Source: Streptomyces sp. CB00316 (lineage in GTDB: Bacteria > Actinomycetota > Actinomycetes > Streptomycetales > Streptomycetaceae). From it: DNA of 64,000 bases. The DNA is taken from assembly GCF_001905595.1 (NCBI RefSeq), contig NZ_LIXI01000007.1, positions 248,001 to 312,000 of the forward strand, written 5' to 3'. Below the pieces are notes generated by a model. It ran no database searches and had not been told where the DNA came from. It was given only the letters and a program-made list of their open reading frames with translations. Position numbers and translations under genes: made by a program. Positions 51,050 through 61,069 of this stretch are shown one piece after another (within the stretch, counting starts at the first letter, position 1; every line of letters begins with the position of its first letter).

Positions 51050-52101
51050 CCCGCGTAGAAGAGGCCGAGGCCGACGATCACGCACATGCCCTGGATGATC
51101 CAGAAGCGGACCACGACAAGGACTTCGGACCACCCCTTGAGTTCGAAGTGGTGCTGGAGCGGTGCCATCCGGAAGACCCGCTTGCCGGTCATCTTGAACG
51201 AGCCGACCTGGATGACCACGGACATGGTGATCATCACGAAGAGGCCGCCGAGGATGGCGAGCAGGAACTCGGTGCGGGACAGGATCGCGAGGCCCGCGAG
51301 GGCGCCGCCGAGGGCGAGCGATCCGGTGTCGCCCATGAAGATCTTGGCGGGCGATGTGTTCCACCACAGGAAGCCGAAGCAGGCGCCCATCAGGGCGGCG
51401 GCGACGACGGCGAGGTCGAGTGGGTCGCGTACCTCGAAACAGGCGCTGGGGTTGGTCAGGTTGTCCGCGTTGGCGCAGGACTCCTGGAACTGCCAGAGGC
51501 CGATGAACGTGTAGGCGCCGAAGACCATCACCGAGGCGCCGGTGGCCAGTCCGTCGAGCCCGTCCGTGAGGTTCACGCCGTTGGACATGGCGAGGATCAT
51601 GAACAGCGCCCAGACGCAGAACAGCACCGGGCCGATCGACCAGCCGAAGTCCTCCACGAAGGAGAGCCGGGTGGAGGCGGGGGTGTTGCCCCGGGAGTCC
51701 GCGAACTGGAGCGAGAGCACCGCGAAGGCGATACCGACGATCAGCTGGCCGGCCATCTTCGCCTTGGCCCGCAGACCCAGCGAACGCTGCTTGACGATCT
51801 TGATGTAGTCGTCGAGGAAGCCGACGAGGCCCATCCCGGCCATCAGGAACAGCACGAGGATGCCGGAGTACCGGATGTCCTCGCCGGTGATCACCTTCGC
51901 CAGGAGGTACGCGATGATCGTCGCCAGGATGAAGGCGATGCCGCCCATCGTGGGCGTGCCCTTCTTGCTGCCGTGCGTGCGCGGGCCGTCGTCCCGGATG
52001 AACTGCCCGTATCCCTTGCGGGCCAGCAGCTTGATCAGCAGCGGGGTACCGACCAGGGTCAGGAAGAGCCCGATGGCCCCCGCGAAGAGGATCTGCCTCA
52101 T
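51031..52101 (-). CDS. mraY: Phospho-MurNAc-pentapeptide translocase
   Basis: Attaches phospho-MurNAc-pentapeptide to undecaprenyl phosphate to form lipid I. 356 residues with ten membrane helices. The catalytic motifs GFLDDYIKI, NLTDGLDGLATG and KIFMGDTGSLALGG (Mg-binding Asp and nucleophile site) are intact. ATG overlaps the murF stop (ATGA). Confidence 0.97.
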   Translation of the reverse strand: MRQILFAGAIGLFLTLVGTPLLIKLLARKGYGQFIRDDGPRTHGSKKGTPTMGGIAFILATIIAYLLAKVITGEDIRYSGILVLFLMAGMGLVGFLDDYIKIVKQRSLGLRAKAKMAGQLIVGIAFAVLSLQFADSRGNTPASTRLSFVEDFGWSIGPVLFCVWALFMILAMSNGVNLTDGLDGLATGASVMVFGAYTFIGLWQFQESCANADNLTNPSACFEVRDPLDLAVVAAALMGACFGFLWWNTSPAKIFMGDTGSLALGGALAGLAILSRTEFLLAILGGLFVMITMSVVIQVGSFKMTGKRVFRMAPLQHHFELKGWSEVLVVVRFWIIQGMCVIVGLGLFYAGWAAKK

Positions 52102-53519
52102 CGGCCGGCGACCTCGCCCTCGGTCGAGTTCTCCAGCAGTGCCTGGGCGACCTTCTCCAGGCCGACCGACCGGGACGCCTTCACCAGCACGACGTCTCCC
52201 GGGCGCAGTTCACTGCGCAGCAGGTCGACGGCCGCCTGTGCGTCGGACACGTGCACCGACTCCTCACCCCACGAACCCTCGTTATATGCGCCCAGTTGCA
52301 GCCAGGAGGCTTCTCTCCCCCCGACAGCGACGAGCTTGCTGACGTTGAGCCGGACGGCGAGCCGTCCGACCGCGTCGTGCTCGGCGAGCGACGCGTCACC
52401 GAGCTCGGCCATCTGACCGAGCACCGCCCAGGTGCGTCCCCCGTCGGCCGCTCGGGCCTGGCCCATGGCAGCCAGCGCACGCAGTGCGGCTCTCATGGAT
52501 TCGGGGTTCGCGTTGTAGGCGTCGTTGACGACCGTCACACCGTCCGGACGCTCGGTGACCTCCATGCGCCAGCGGGAGAGGGTGCCCGCCTCCGAGAGCG
52601 CCTCGGCGATCTCGGTCACGGACATGCCCAACTCATGGGCGACGGCGGCCGCGGCGAGCGCGTTCGACACGTGGTGCTCACCGTACAGGCGCAAGGTCAC
52701 GTCGCTGCACCCGGTGGGTGTGTGGAGCTCGAACGCGGGCCGCCCGTCGGGGGTCATGCGGACCTTCTCGCCCCGTACGTCCGCATCCGGGGCTTCTCCG
52801 AAGAGCAGAACCCGGGCCTTGGTGCGCGAAGCCATCGCGCGTACGAGGTGGTCGTCGGCGTTGAGCACGGCGCAGCCGTCCTCGGGGAGCACCTCGACCA
52901 GTTCGCCCTTGGCCTGGGCGATCGCCTCCCGGCTGCCGAACTCCCCGAGGTGGGCGGAGCCGACGTTGAGGACCAGGCCGACGCGGGGCGGGGTGAGGTC
53001 GGCGAGGTAGTGGATGTGCCCGATGCCGCGGGCGCCCATCTCCAGGACCAGGTGCTGGGTCTCGGAGGTGGCGCGCAGCGCGGTGAGCGGCAGACCGATC
53101 TCGTTGTTGAGGGAGCCCGGCGTCCAGACCGTGGGGGCCTTGCGCTGCAGGAGCTGCGCGATCAGGTCCTTGGTGGACGTCTTGCCCGCGGAGCCGGTGA
53201 GCGCGACGACGGTGGTCCCGAGGCGCTCGACGACGGTACGGGCGAGCGCGCCGAGCGCGCCGACGACGTCGTCCACGACGATCGCGGGAACGCCGACGGG
53301 GCGGGCGGCCAGGACGGCTGCCGCGCCCGCCTCGACGGCGCGCTGCGCGTAGTCGTGGCCGTCCACGCGCTCGCCGGCGAACGCGGCGAACAGGCTGCCG
53401 GGTCCGACTTCGCGGGAGTCGATGACGACGGGGCCGGTGACGGTGACTGCCGGGTCCGGTATGTCGTGCGGCTGCCCGCCGACGATTTCGGCGATCTCGG
53501 CGAGGGAAAGGGTGATCAC
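52098..53519 (-). CDS. murF: UDP-MurNAc-tripeptide:D-Ala-D-Ala ligase
   Basis: Adds D-Ala-D-Ala to the stem peptide. 473 residues from the GTG at 53517-53519. Domains in order: N-terminal UDP-binding (VVIDSREVGPGSLFAAFAGERVDG), central ATPase (ALTGSAGKTSTKDLIAQLL) and C-terminal ligand domain (NDAYNANPESMRAALRAL). It starts 4 bases after the murE stop. Confidence 0.96.
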   Translation of the reverse strand: MITLSLAEIAEIVGGQPHDIPDPAVTVTGPVVIDSREVGPGSLFAAFAGERVDGHDYAQRAVEAGAAAVLAARPVGVPAIVVDDVVGALGALARTVVERLGTTVVALTGSAGKTSTKDLIAQLLQRKAPTVWTPGSLNNEIGLPLTALRATSETQHLVLEMGARGIGHIHYLADLTPPRVGLVLNVGSAHLGEFGSREAIAQAKGELVEVLPEDGCAVLNADDHLVRAMASRTKARVLLFGEAPDADVRGEKVRMTPDGRPAFELHTPTGCSDVTLRLYGEHHVSNALAAAAVAHELGMSVTEIAEALSEAGTLSRWRMEVTERPDGVTVVNDAYNANPESMRAALRALAAMGQARAADGGRTWAVLGQMAELGDASLAEHDAVGRLAVRLNVSKLVAVGGREASWLQLGAYNEGSWGEESVHVSDAQAAVDLLRSELRPGDVVLVKASRSVGLEKVAQALLENSTEGEVAGR

Positions 53520-53523
53520 TTGG

Positions 53524-55242
53524 TCATCCCTGACTGTTGTTCTCGTGGTGAGGGGCACGGTCGGCGGCGCCGGTGCGCCCCAGGGACCGCTCGATGGCGT
53601 CGTGCAGGACCTTGCGGTCGTCGAAGGGGCGTACCACCCCGTGGATGTCCTGGCCCTGCTCATGGCCCTTGCCCGCGACGAGGACGGTGTCTCCCGGCTC
53701 GGCGCGGGCGACGGCGGCAGCGATGGCCGAGGCCCGGTCGGCGTCGACCAGGACGTCACCGCGTTCGTGGACGGGGACCTCGGCGGCGCCGGAGAGCATC
53801 GCGGCGAGGATCGCGAGGGGGTCCTCGGAGCGGGGGTTGTCGGAGGTCAGGACGGCGGTGTCCGCGAGGCGGGCCGCGGCGGCGCCCATCGGGCCGCGTT
53901 TGGTGGTGTCGCGGTCGCCGCCGCAGCCGAGGACGATGTGCACCCGGCCCTCGGTGACCTTCTGCAGGGAGCGCAGGACGGACTCGACGGCGTCGGTCTT
54001 GTGCGCGTAGTCGACGACGGCGAGGTACGGCTGCCCCGCGTCCACCCGCTCCAGCCGGCCGGGGACACCGGGGACGGCGGCGATGCCGTCCGCGGCGGTC
54101 TGCGGGTCGACGCCCGCGACGGCCAGCGTGACGATCGCGGCGAGGGTGTTGGCGACGTTGAAGGGGCCGGGCAGCGGGGCGCGGGCGGCGATCCGCTCGC
54201 CCTTGGGGCCGACGGCGGTGAAGGTGCTGTCCTGGGGGCCGACCTGGACGTCCTCGGCGTGCCAGTCGGCGTCCGGGTGGCCCTCGGTGGAGAAGGTGGT
54301 GACCGGGACGCCGGACTCGGCGATGAGCCTGCGGCCGTACTCGTCGTCGAAGTTCACGACGCCCCGGTGGCTGCGCTCGGGGGTGAAGAGCTGGGCCTTG
54401 GCCTGGAAGTAGTCCTCCATGCCGGAGTGGAACTCCATGTGCTCCGGGCTGAGGTTGTTGAAGACGGCGACGTCGAAGACGCAGCCGTCGACCCGGCCGA
54501 GCACGAGGGCGTGGCTGGAGACCTCCATCGCGACGGCCTCGACGCCGCGTTCGCGCATGACGGCGAACAGGGCCTGGAGGTCGGTGGCTTCGGGGGTGGT
54601 GCGCTCGGACTTGATGCGCTCGTCGCCGATGCGCATCTCGACGGTGCCGATGAGCCCGGTGGGCCGGCCCGCGGCGCGCAGTCCGCCCTCGACCAGGTAC
54701 GCGGTGGTGGTCTTGCCGGAGGTTCCGGTGATGCCGATCTGGAGGAGGCCGATGCCGGGCCGCCCGTAGATGTCGGCGGCCAGCTCACCCATGACGCCGC
54801 GTGGGTCCTCGGCGACCAGGACCGGCAGGCCGGTGGCGGCGGCGCGTTCGGCGCCCGTCGGGTCGGTGAGGACTGCGACGGCACCGAGGCCCGCGGCCTG
54901 GGCGGCGAAGTCGGCGCCGTGGAGGCGGGCGCCGGGCAGGGCCGCGTACACGTCTCCGGGGCGCACGGCCCGCGAGTCGTGGGTGATGCCGGTGACGTCA
55001 CCGGATCCGGCCGCTTCGACGCCGAGCCGGGCGGCCAGCTCGCCGAGGGGGGTCGGCCGGAGCCGGTCCGGTCGGGGCGCTCCCGGGTAGGTCACAGGCG
55101 CGTCCTTCTGAGAGGTTTGGGACTGATCAGCGTGGGGCACGGCGGTGAGCGTACCGGGCCGGTGCGGGCTCTCGCGAAGCGAGGCACCGGGTCCCGGGAA
55201 GTTCTCGTTCCGGTTCCCGGGATCGGGGGTGATGGTTGTCAC
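53524..55242 (-). CDS. murE: UDP-MurNAc-dipeptide:diaminopimelate ligase
   Basis: Adds diaminopimelic acid (LL form in Streptomyces) to the stem peptide. 572 residues from the GTG at 55240-55242, about 70 longer than usual because of a Pro/Ser-rich N-terminus; a GTG in DAPVTYPGAPRPD could be the true start. ATP loop GITGTSGKTTTAYLVEGG and the DAP-selecting motif TSDNPRSEDP are present. It lies 40 bases after ftsI. Confidence 0.95.
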   Translation of the reverse strand: MTTITPDPGNRNENFPGPGASLRESPHRPGTLTAVPHADQSQTSQKDAPVTYPGAPRPDRLRPTPLGELAARLGVEAAGSGDVTGITHDSRAVRPGDVYAALPGARLHGADFAAQAAGLGAVAVLTDPTGAERAAATGLPVLVAEDPRGVMGELAADIYGRPGIGLLQIGITGTSGKTTTAYLVEGGLRAAGRPTGLIGTVEMRIGDERIKSERTTPEATDLQALFAVMRERGVEAVAMEVSSHALVLGRVDGCVFDVAVFNNLSPEHMEFHSGMEDYFQAKAQLFTPERSHRGVVNFDDEYGRRLIAESGVPVTTFSTEGHPDADWHAEDVQVGPQDSTFTAVGPKGERIAARAPLPGPFNVANTLAAIVTLAVAGVDPQTAADGIAAVPGVPGRLERVDAGQPYLAVVDYAHKTDAVESVLRSLQKVTEGRVHIVLGCGGDRDTTKRGPMGAAAARLADTAVLTSDNPRSEDPLAILAAMLSGAAEVPVHERGDVLVDADRASAIAAAVARAEPGDTVLVAGKGHEQGQDIHGVVRPFDDRKVLHDAIERSLGRTGAADRAPHHENNSQG

Positions 55243-55282
55243 TGAGGGTTCCCTTGGAGGAGATGCTCGCGCATCCCCGTGT

Positions 55283-57265
55283 TCACTCGCCGGGTTCGAA
55301 GGACACCGGCAGCCGGGGCGGCCTGCTGCCGGACGGTGGGGTCTGGAGCGTCTTGAGCGCGAACTCCATGACCTGCTTGTAGATCGGGCCGCAGATCTGG
55401 CCGCCGAAGTAGCTTCCCTTGGTGGGGTTCTGGATCGCGCAGTAGACGGTGATCTGCGGATCGTCGGCCGGGGCGAAGCCGGCGAAGGAGGCGGTGTACC
55501 CCTTGTAGACGCCGCGGACCGGGTCGACCCGGTTGGCGGTGCCGGTCTTGCCCGCGACCCGGTAGCCGGGGATGGCGGCCTTGGTGCCGGTGCCCTCCTG
55601 GTCGTCGACGACGGATTCCAGCATGGTCGCCAGGGTCCTGGCGGTCTTCTCGCTGACCACCCGGTTCTGCTCGGGGGCCTCGGCGGCGGTGAAGCGGCCG
55701 TCGGCGCCCTTGGTTCCGCGTACGAGGGTGGGTGCGATCCGGACCCCGCCGTTGGCGATGGTGGAGTAGACCGAGGCGGCCTGGACAGCGTTGAGCGAGA
55801 GGCCCTGGCCGAAGGGGATCGTGTACTGCTGCGAGGTCGACCAGTCCCTGGGGTGGGCGAGGAGGCCGGGCGACTCGCCGGGGTAGCCGAGCCCGGTCTT
55901 GGCGCCGAGGCCGAACTTGCGCAGGTAGGAGTAGAGGACCTGGTTGGACTCGGCCTGGGTCTTGCCGAGCTGACCGGTCGCCAGGATGGTGCCGATGTTG
56001 CTGGACTTGGCGAGGACCCCGTTGAGCGTGAGGTACCAGGTGGGGTGGTCGACGTCGTCCTTGAAGAGCCGGTCGCCGCGGTGCAGGCGGTTGGGGACGG
56101 TGACGTGGGTGCCGGGCGTGGCGGCCTTCTCCTCCAGTACGGCGGCCATCGACATGACCTTGCTGGTGGAGCCGGGCTCGTACACGTCCTGGAGGGCCGC
56201 GTTGCCCAGCGACGCCGAGGTGGCCTGGGAGAGGTCGTTGGGGTCGTAGCCGGGCGCGTTGGCCATCGCCAGCAGTTCGCCGGTCCGGGTGTTCTGCACG
56301 ATGACGTATCCGCGGTCGGCCTTGGACTTCTCGACCTGGTCGCTGATGGCCTTCTGGGCGGCCCACTGGATGTCGCGGTCGATGGTCAGCTCGATGTCGG
56401 AGCCGGGCACGGCCGGGACCTCGCTGCCGCCCGCGGTGGGGACGCGGCGGCCGCCGGACTGGGCGTAGCGGATCTTGCCGTCCTCGCCCGCGAGCTCCTT
56501 GTCCAGCTGCGATTCGAGTCCGCCGCCGCCCTTGCCGTCGGCGCTGACGAACCCCAGTATCCCGGCGGCGAGGTCCCCGTTGGGGTAGACCCGCTTGGTG
56601 GTGGGCTCCTGGAGGACCCCGGCCAGGACGTTGGCGCCCGCGCCGCCGTTCAGCTTGTCCTCGGCGGCCTTCTCGGCGAAGACGGCCTTGAGGTCCTTGA
56701 TCTGCTTCCAGACCTGGGGGGTCTGCCGGTGCGCGAGCACGGTGTAGCGGCTCTTGGGCGTCGAGAGCTTCTCGACCAGCCCGTCGACGTCCTTGCCGAG
56801 GATCGGGGCGAGCAGGGCGGCGGCCTGCTGGGGCGCGTCGGGGGCCTTGCTCTCCTCGGGCGTGAAGAGCTTGGGGTCGGCCGTGATGTTGTGCGCGTCC
56901 ACGCTGGTGGCGAGCGCTACGCCCCTGCGGTCGGTGATCTCGCCGCGCTCGGCGGCGACCGTGTACTCCAGGTAGCGGTTCTTCTCGGCCTTGGCCGCGT
57001 ACGCGGTGGCGTCGACGGCCTGGACCTGGAGCAGCCGGGCCACGAAGAGCAGCATGATCAGCGTCAGGCCGAGGCTGACCAGCCGGAGCCGGGGGCGCGG
57101 GCTGCCGAGCCGCAGTGTGCGGGGCGCTCGTCCGCGTGTGGCGGGGCGCCGTGGGGCGGGGCGGGGGCCGCGGGCCGGGGGGCGCGCGCCGGAGCGGCCG
57201 TTGGCCCCGTTACGGGGGCGCGCCGGGCCGGGTACGCGGCGGCGCGGCGGTTCCTTGGGCGGCAC
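55283..57265 (-). CDS. ftsI: Septal penicillin-binding protein 3 (FtsI)
   Basis: The division transpeptidase, 660 residues from the GTG at 57263-57265. A basic Pro/Arg-rich cytoplasmic tail (1-58), one membrane helix (about 60-80), the pedestal/dimerisation domain (about 85-290) and the transpeptidase domain with Ser366-Thr-Ser-Lys369, Ser421-Ser-Asn423 and Lys573-Thr-Gly575. It works with FtsW. The start is 4 bases after the ftsL stop. Confidence 0.96.
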   Translation of the reverse strand: MPPKEPPRRRVPGPARPRNGANGRSGARPPARGPRPAPRRPATRGRAPRTLRLGSPRPRLRLVSLGLTLIMLLFVARLLQVQAVDATAYAAKAEKNRYLEYTVAAERGEITDRRGVALATSVDAHNITADPKLFTPEESKAPDAPQQAAALLAPILGKDVDGLVEKLSTPKSRYTVLAHRQTPQVWKQIKDLKAVFAEKAAEDKLNGGAGANVLAGVLQEPTTKRVYPNGDLAAGILGFVSADGKGGGGLESQLDKELAGEDGKIRYAQSGGRRVPTAGGSEVPAVPGSDIELTIDRDIQWAAQKAISDQVEKSKADRGYVIVQNTRTGELLAMANAPGYDPNDLSQATSASLGNAALQDVYEPGSTSKVMSMAAVLEEKAATPGTHVTVPNRLHRGDRLFKDDVDHPTWYLTLNGVLAKSSNIGTILATGQLGKTQAESNQVLYSYLRKFGLGAKTGLGYPGESPGLLAHPRDWSTSQQYTIPFGQGLSLNAVQAASVYSTIANGGVRIAPTLVRGTKGADGRFTAAEAPEQNRVVSEKTARTLATMLESVVDDQEGTGTKAAIPGYRVAGKTGTANRVDPVRGVYKGYTASFAGFAPADDPQITVYCAIQNPTKGSYFGGQICGPIYKQVMEFALKTLQTPPSGSRPPRLPVSFEPGE

Positions 57266-57269
57266 TGCG

Positions 57270-57830
57270 TCACCTGCCGGGGGTGGTCGGGGGCGGGGTC
57301 GCCGGGGTGTTCTCCAGGGCGGGGGCGTCCTGGGGCTCGGCCTCGGCGTATGCGCCCGGCGAGGGGCTCGCGGAGCCGGAGAAGACGGCCGGGGCGGCGG
57401 GGTCCGTGCCGTCGGCCGGGGCGCCGTTCCCGGGCGTCGGGTCGGGGCTGGGCGGCGGGGCGGTGGCCTCCTTGGGGACTCCGCGGACCGTGCCGTCCGG
57501 GTTCAGGAAGGCGGGGCTGCCGCCGGGGACCATGCCGAGTTCCCTGGCGCGGCGCTCCAGGGCGTCGGGCTGGGAGTAGCTGTCGACGTCGCGCTGGAGG
57601 GCCTGCTGCTCGTCGGTGAGCTCGGTGGTGTCCCGCTTGAGCTTGCTGAGCCTGAACGATCCCTCGTTGAGCGCGGAGTTCAGCAGGAGCAGGGTGATCA
57701 GTCCGCCGCCCAGGAGGAGCACTACCAGCAGGACGAAAGGCGTGCGGGCCGCGCTGCTGGGTGACGCGGTGGGCATCAGCTGGGCGAGCCGCCCGGCGCG
57801 CCCCTTCGGCGATGCGGCCGGCCTGCTCAC
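57270..57830 (-). CDS. ftsL: FtsL-like cell division protein
   Basis: 186 residues: cytoplasmic tail, one membrane helix (FVLLVVLLLGGGLITLLLLNS, about 32-52), a coiled coil (FRLSKLKRDTTELTDEQQAL, about 58-98) and a disordered Pro/Thr/Ala-rich C-terminus of about 75 residues outside the membrane. Sequence identity is low in this family, so the call rests on layout and position between rsmH and ftsI. Confidence 0.85.
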   Translation of the reverse strand: MSRPAASPKGRAGRLAQLMPTASPSSAARTPFVLLVVLLLGGGLITLLLLNSALNEGSFRLSKLKRDTTELTDEQQALQRDVDSYSQPDALERRARELGMVPGGSPAFLNPDGTVRGVPKEATAPPPSPDPTPGNGAPADGTDPAAPAVFSGSASPSPGAYAEAEPQDAPALENTPATPPPTTPGR

Positions 57831-57849
57831 CGCGTGCCCCCCGTGATGC

Positions 57850-58815
57850 TCATCGCTCGTCCTCCCGGATGCGCTGGGCGCCGCGGAGCCGGGCGGGGGC
57901 GGCGCGCCGGTTCTCGGCGACCTCCTCCTCGGTGGGCAGTTCGGCGCCCCGGGTGAGCAGCTTGAGGCGGGGCTGGTAGCGCTCGGGGACGACGGGCAGT
58001 CCGGGCGGCGCGGTGTTGGCGGCGCCGGCCGCGAAGACCTGCTTGACCAGCCGGTCCTCCAGCGAGTGGTAGGACAGCACGGCGATCCGGCCGCCGACCG
58101 CGAGGCTCGCCACGGCCGCCGGGATGGCCTGCTCCAGGACGCTGAGCTCGCCGTTGACCTCGATGCGCAGGGCCTGGAAGGTCCGCTTGGCCGGGTTGCC
58201 GCCGGTGCGCTTGGCGGCCTGGGGCAGGGAGTCGCGGATCAGCTCGACGAGCCGGGCGCTGTTGCTGAACGGCTCCTTCTCGCGCTCGCGCACGACGGCC
58301 GAGACGATCCGCTTGGCCTGCTTCTCCTCGCCGTACGCGCGCAGGATCCGCACGAGCTCACCGGGCGGGTAGGTGTTGAGCACCTCGGCGGCGCCGATGC
58401 CGGTGGACTGGTCCATGCGCATGTCGAGCGGGGCGTCCTGGGCGTACGCGAAGCCGCGGTCGGCCTCGTCGAGCTGCATGGAGGAGACGCCGAGGTCGAA
58501 CAGGATGCCCTGGACCTTGGGGACGCCGAGCCGGGCGAGGACGTCGGGGAGCTCGTCGTAGACGGCGTGGACGAGGGTGGCGCGGTCGCCGAAACGGGCG
58601 AGCCGTTCACCGGAGAGCCGCAGGGCCTCCTTGTCCCGGTCCAGGGCGACCAGCCGGGCGGTCGGGAAGGCTTCGAGGAGCGCCTCGCTGTGGCCGCCGA
58701 GGCCGAGGGTGCAGTCGACGACCACGGGCTCGGGGTGGGTTGAGTCCTGGAGAGCCGGGGCCAACAGGTCCAGACACCTCTGGAGCATCACCGGGACGTG
58801 TCGGGTCTGGCTCAA
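57850..58815 (-). CDS. rsmH: 16S rRNA m4C1402 methyltransferase
   Basis: 321 residues (MraW). It methylates N4 of C1402 in the ribosomal P site using SAM: HVPVMLQRCLDLL, VDCTLGLGGHSEALL (SAM loop), ALDRDKEAL and GILFDLGVSSMQLDEADRGF are diagnostic. The best start is TTG at 58813-58815, behind GAGAGGGC; no ATG or GTG fits the family N-terminus. It is the first gene of the dcw block; no mraZ is seen upstream. Confidence 0.95.
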   Translation of the reverse strand: MSQTRHVPVMLQRCLDLLAPALQDSTHPEPVVVDCTLGLGGHSEALLEAFPTARLVALDRDKEALRLSGERLARFGDRATLVHAVYDELPDVLARLGVPKVQGILFDLGVSSMQLDEADRGFAYAQDAPLDMRMDQSTGIGAAEVLNTYPPGELVRILRAYGEEKQAKRIVSAVVREREKEPFSNSARLVELIRDSLPQAAKRTGGNPAKRTFQALRIEVNGELSVLEQAIPAAVASLAVGGRIAVLSYHSLEDRLVKQVFAAGAANTAPPGLPVVPERYQPRLKLLTRGAELPTEEEVAENRRAAPARLRGAQRIREDER

Positions 58816-59242
58816 TGCGCCCTCTCAGGCTCTGTCCCGCGCGGCCGGTACGTACGTCCTGGTCCCCGCCCGCTCTGAAGGGGAGGTCCGCCGGCGCCGG
58901 GGAAGGGGCGTCGGCCGACCGAGAGCGGGAGAGGGCCGGGCCGCACGTACGCCGCACATCACGGGGGAAAAACGGAATATGCAGGAGGTGCAGGGTGTGC
59001 GGAGTGGTGGTGGTGCGGGTTCAGGGTGGTGACTTCGCGTTACTTTAGTCCACCCTGCCACTCGATCGATTCGCGATCAACGAACCGGGCAGCGAGTCGC
59101 GCCACCCGTCCGGAAGCGGCGACCTCACCCGAACGGGCGCGTTTCCTGGTGCTTGTGGGTTAGCTCACAACAACCCGCGTTCATGTTCTTTGTCCGCTCT
59201 CACAGCACACCCGAGCCTGGTGGGAAGGCTAACGTCGTATCC
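58816..59242. other. Divergent non-coding region upstream of rsmH
   Basis: 427 bases between rsmH and the carbonic anhydrase. It should carry the main dcw promoter. Visible: TAAAGT on the minus strand near 59042 and TTGATC near 59078, too far apart to be a pair, and a CACC-rich minus-strand leader (59000-59040). No RNA gene or convincing open frame is seen. Confidence 0.5.
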
Positions 59243-59806
59243 ATGTCGACTTCTGCTCATTCCCCCGCCGAGTCCGTGACGTCCACCGCCGCGGCGGTCC
59301 GCGTGGGGGGTCAGGTCACCGATCAGCTGGTCGAGGCGAACTCCACGTACGCCAAGGGCTTCCGCGACCCCGGCATGGACGCCCGGCCGGTCCTCCAGGT
59401 CGCCATCGTGGCCTGCATGGACGCCCGTCTCGACCTCCACGCCGCGCTGGGTCTCGAACTCGGCGACTGCCACACCATCCGCAACGCGGGCGGTGTCGTC
59501 ACCGACGACGTGATCCGCTCACTCACCATCAGCCAGCGGGCACTCGGCACCCGCAGCATCGTCCTCATCCACCACACGGGCTGCGGCCTGGAATCCATCA
59601 CCGAGGAGTTCCGGCAGGAGCTGGAGCGCGAGGTCGGCCAGCGGCCGGTCTGGGCGGTGGAGGCCTACACGGACGCCGACCAGGACGTGCGCCAGTCGAT
59701 GCAGCGGGTGCGGACCTCGCCGTTCCTCCTGCACACCGACGACATCCGCGGTTTCGTCTTCGACGTGACCACCGGTCTGCTCCGCGAGATCCAGCCCGCC
59801 TCCTGA
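59243..59806 (+). CDS. Beta-carbonic anhydrase
   Basis: 187 residues. It interconverts CO2 and bicarbonate. The zinc ligands and catalytic dyad are in VACMDARLD (Cys, Asp, Arg) and LIHHTGCGLE (His, Cys). The ATG at 59243 has no Shine-Dalgarno sequence, while TAACGT lies at 59231-59236, 6 bases before it, so the mRNA may be leaderless. Confidence 0.92.
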   Translation: MSTSAHSPAESVTSTAAAVRVGGQVTDQLVEANSTYAKGFRDPGMDARPVLQVAIVACMDARLDLHAALGLELGDCHTIRNAGGVVTDDVIRSLTISQRALGTRSIVLIHHTGCGLESITEEFRQELEREVGQRPVWAVEAYTDADQDVRQSMQRVRTSPFLLHTDDIRGFVFDVTTGLLREIQPAS

Positions 59807-59863
59807 CCTTCCGCCCGCCCACCCACCCGCGAAACACGGCAGAGACTGACATTTCGCACCCAC

Positions 59864-59872
59864 TTATCCACA
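59864..59872 (+). promoter_or_regulatory. Consensus DnaA box
   Basis: TTATCCACA, an exact match to the classic DnaA box, in the gap before the MoxR operon. It is single, so it is not an origin; it could titrate DnaA or regulate the operon, or be chance. Confidence 0.35.
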
Positions 59873-59918
59873 GGCGAGTGACACGAAGCGGTAACGGCAA
59901 CAAGAATGCGTGGGTGAC

Positions 59919-59941
59919 CTCCGCCGGACCTTCCGGAGGAG
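59919..59941 (+). other. Stem-loop in the MoxR leader
   Basis: CTCCGCCGGA and TCCGGAGGAG pair at nine of ten positions around a CCT loop, 75 bases upstream of the MoxR GTG. It may end carbonic anhydrase transcription or shape the MoxR leader. Confidence 0.4.
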
Positions 59942-60016
59942 CGTCCGTATTTCGGGGTGGGCCGGGCGGGTACGTCCGCCGCGGCCCGTGCGCAGAAAAG
60001 GGCCGAGGAGGGCCGG

Positions 60017-61068
<1,052 letters not shown>

Positions 61069-61069
<1 letters not shown>

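Noticed and set aside
58816..59242. Possible RNase P RNA or MraZ-box array upstream of rsmH
   Set aside because: No conserved RNase P core (such as GAGGAAAGTCC) is present, and the GTGG repeats do not fit spaced TGGG boxes; no mraZ gene is present.
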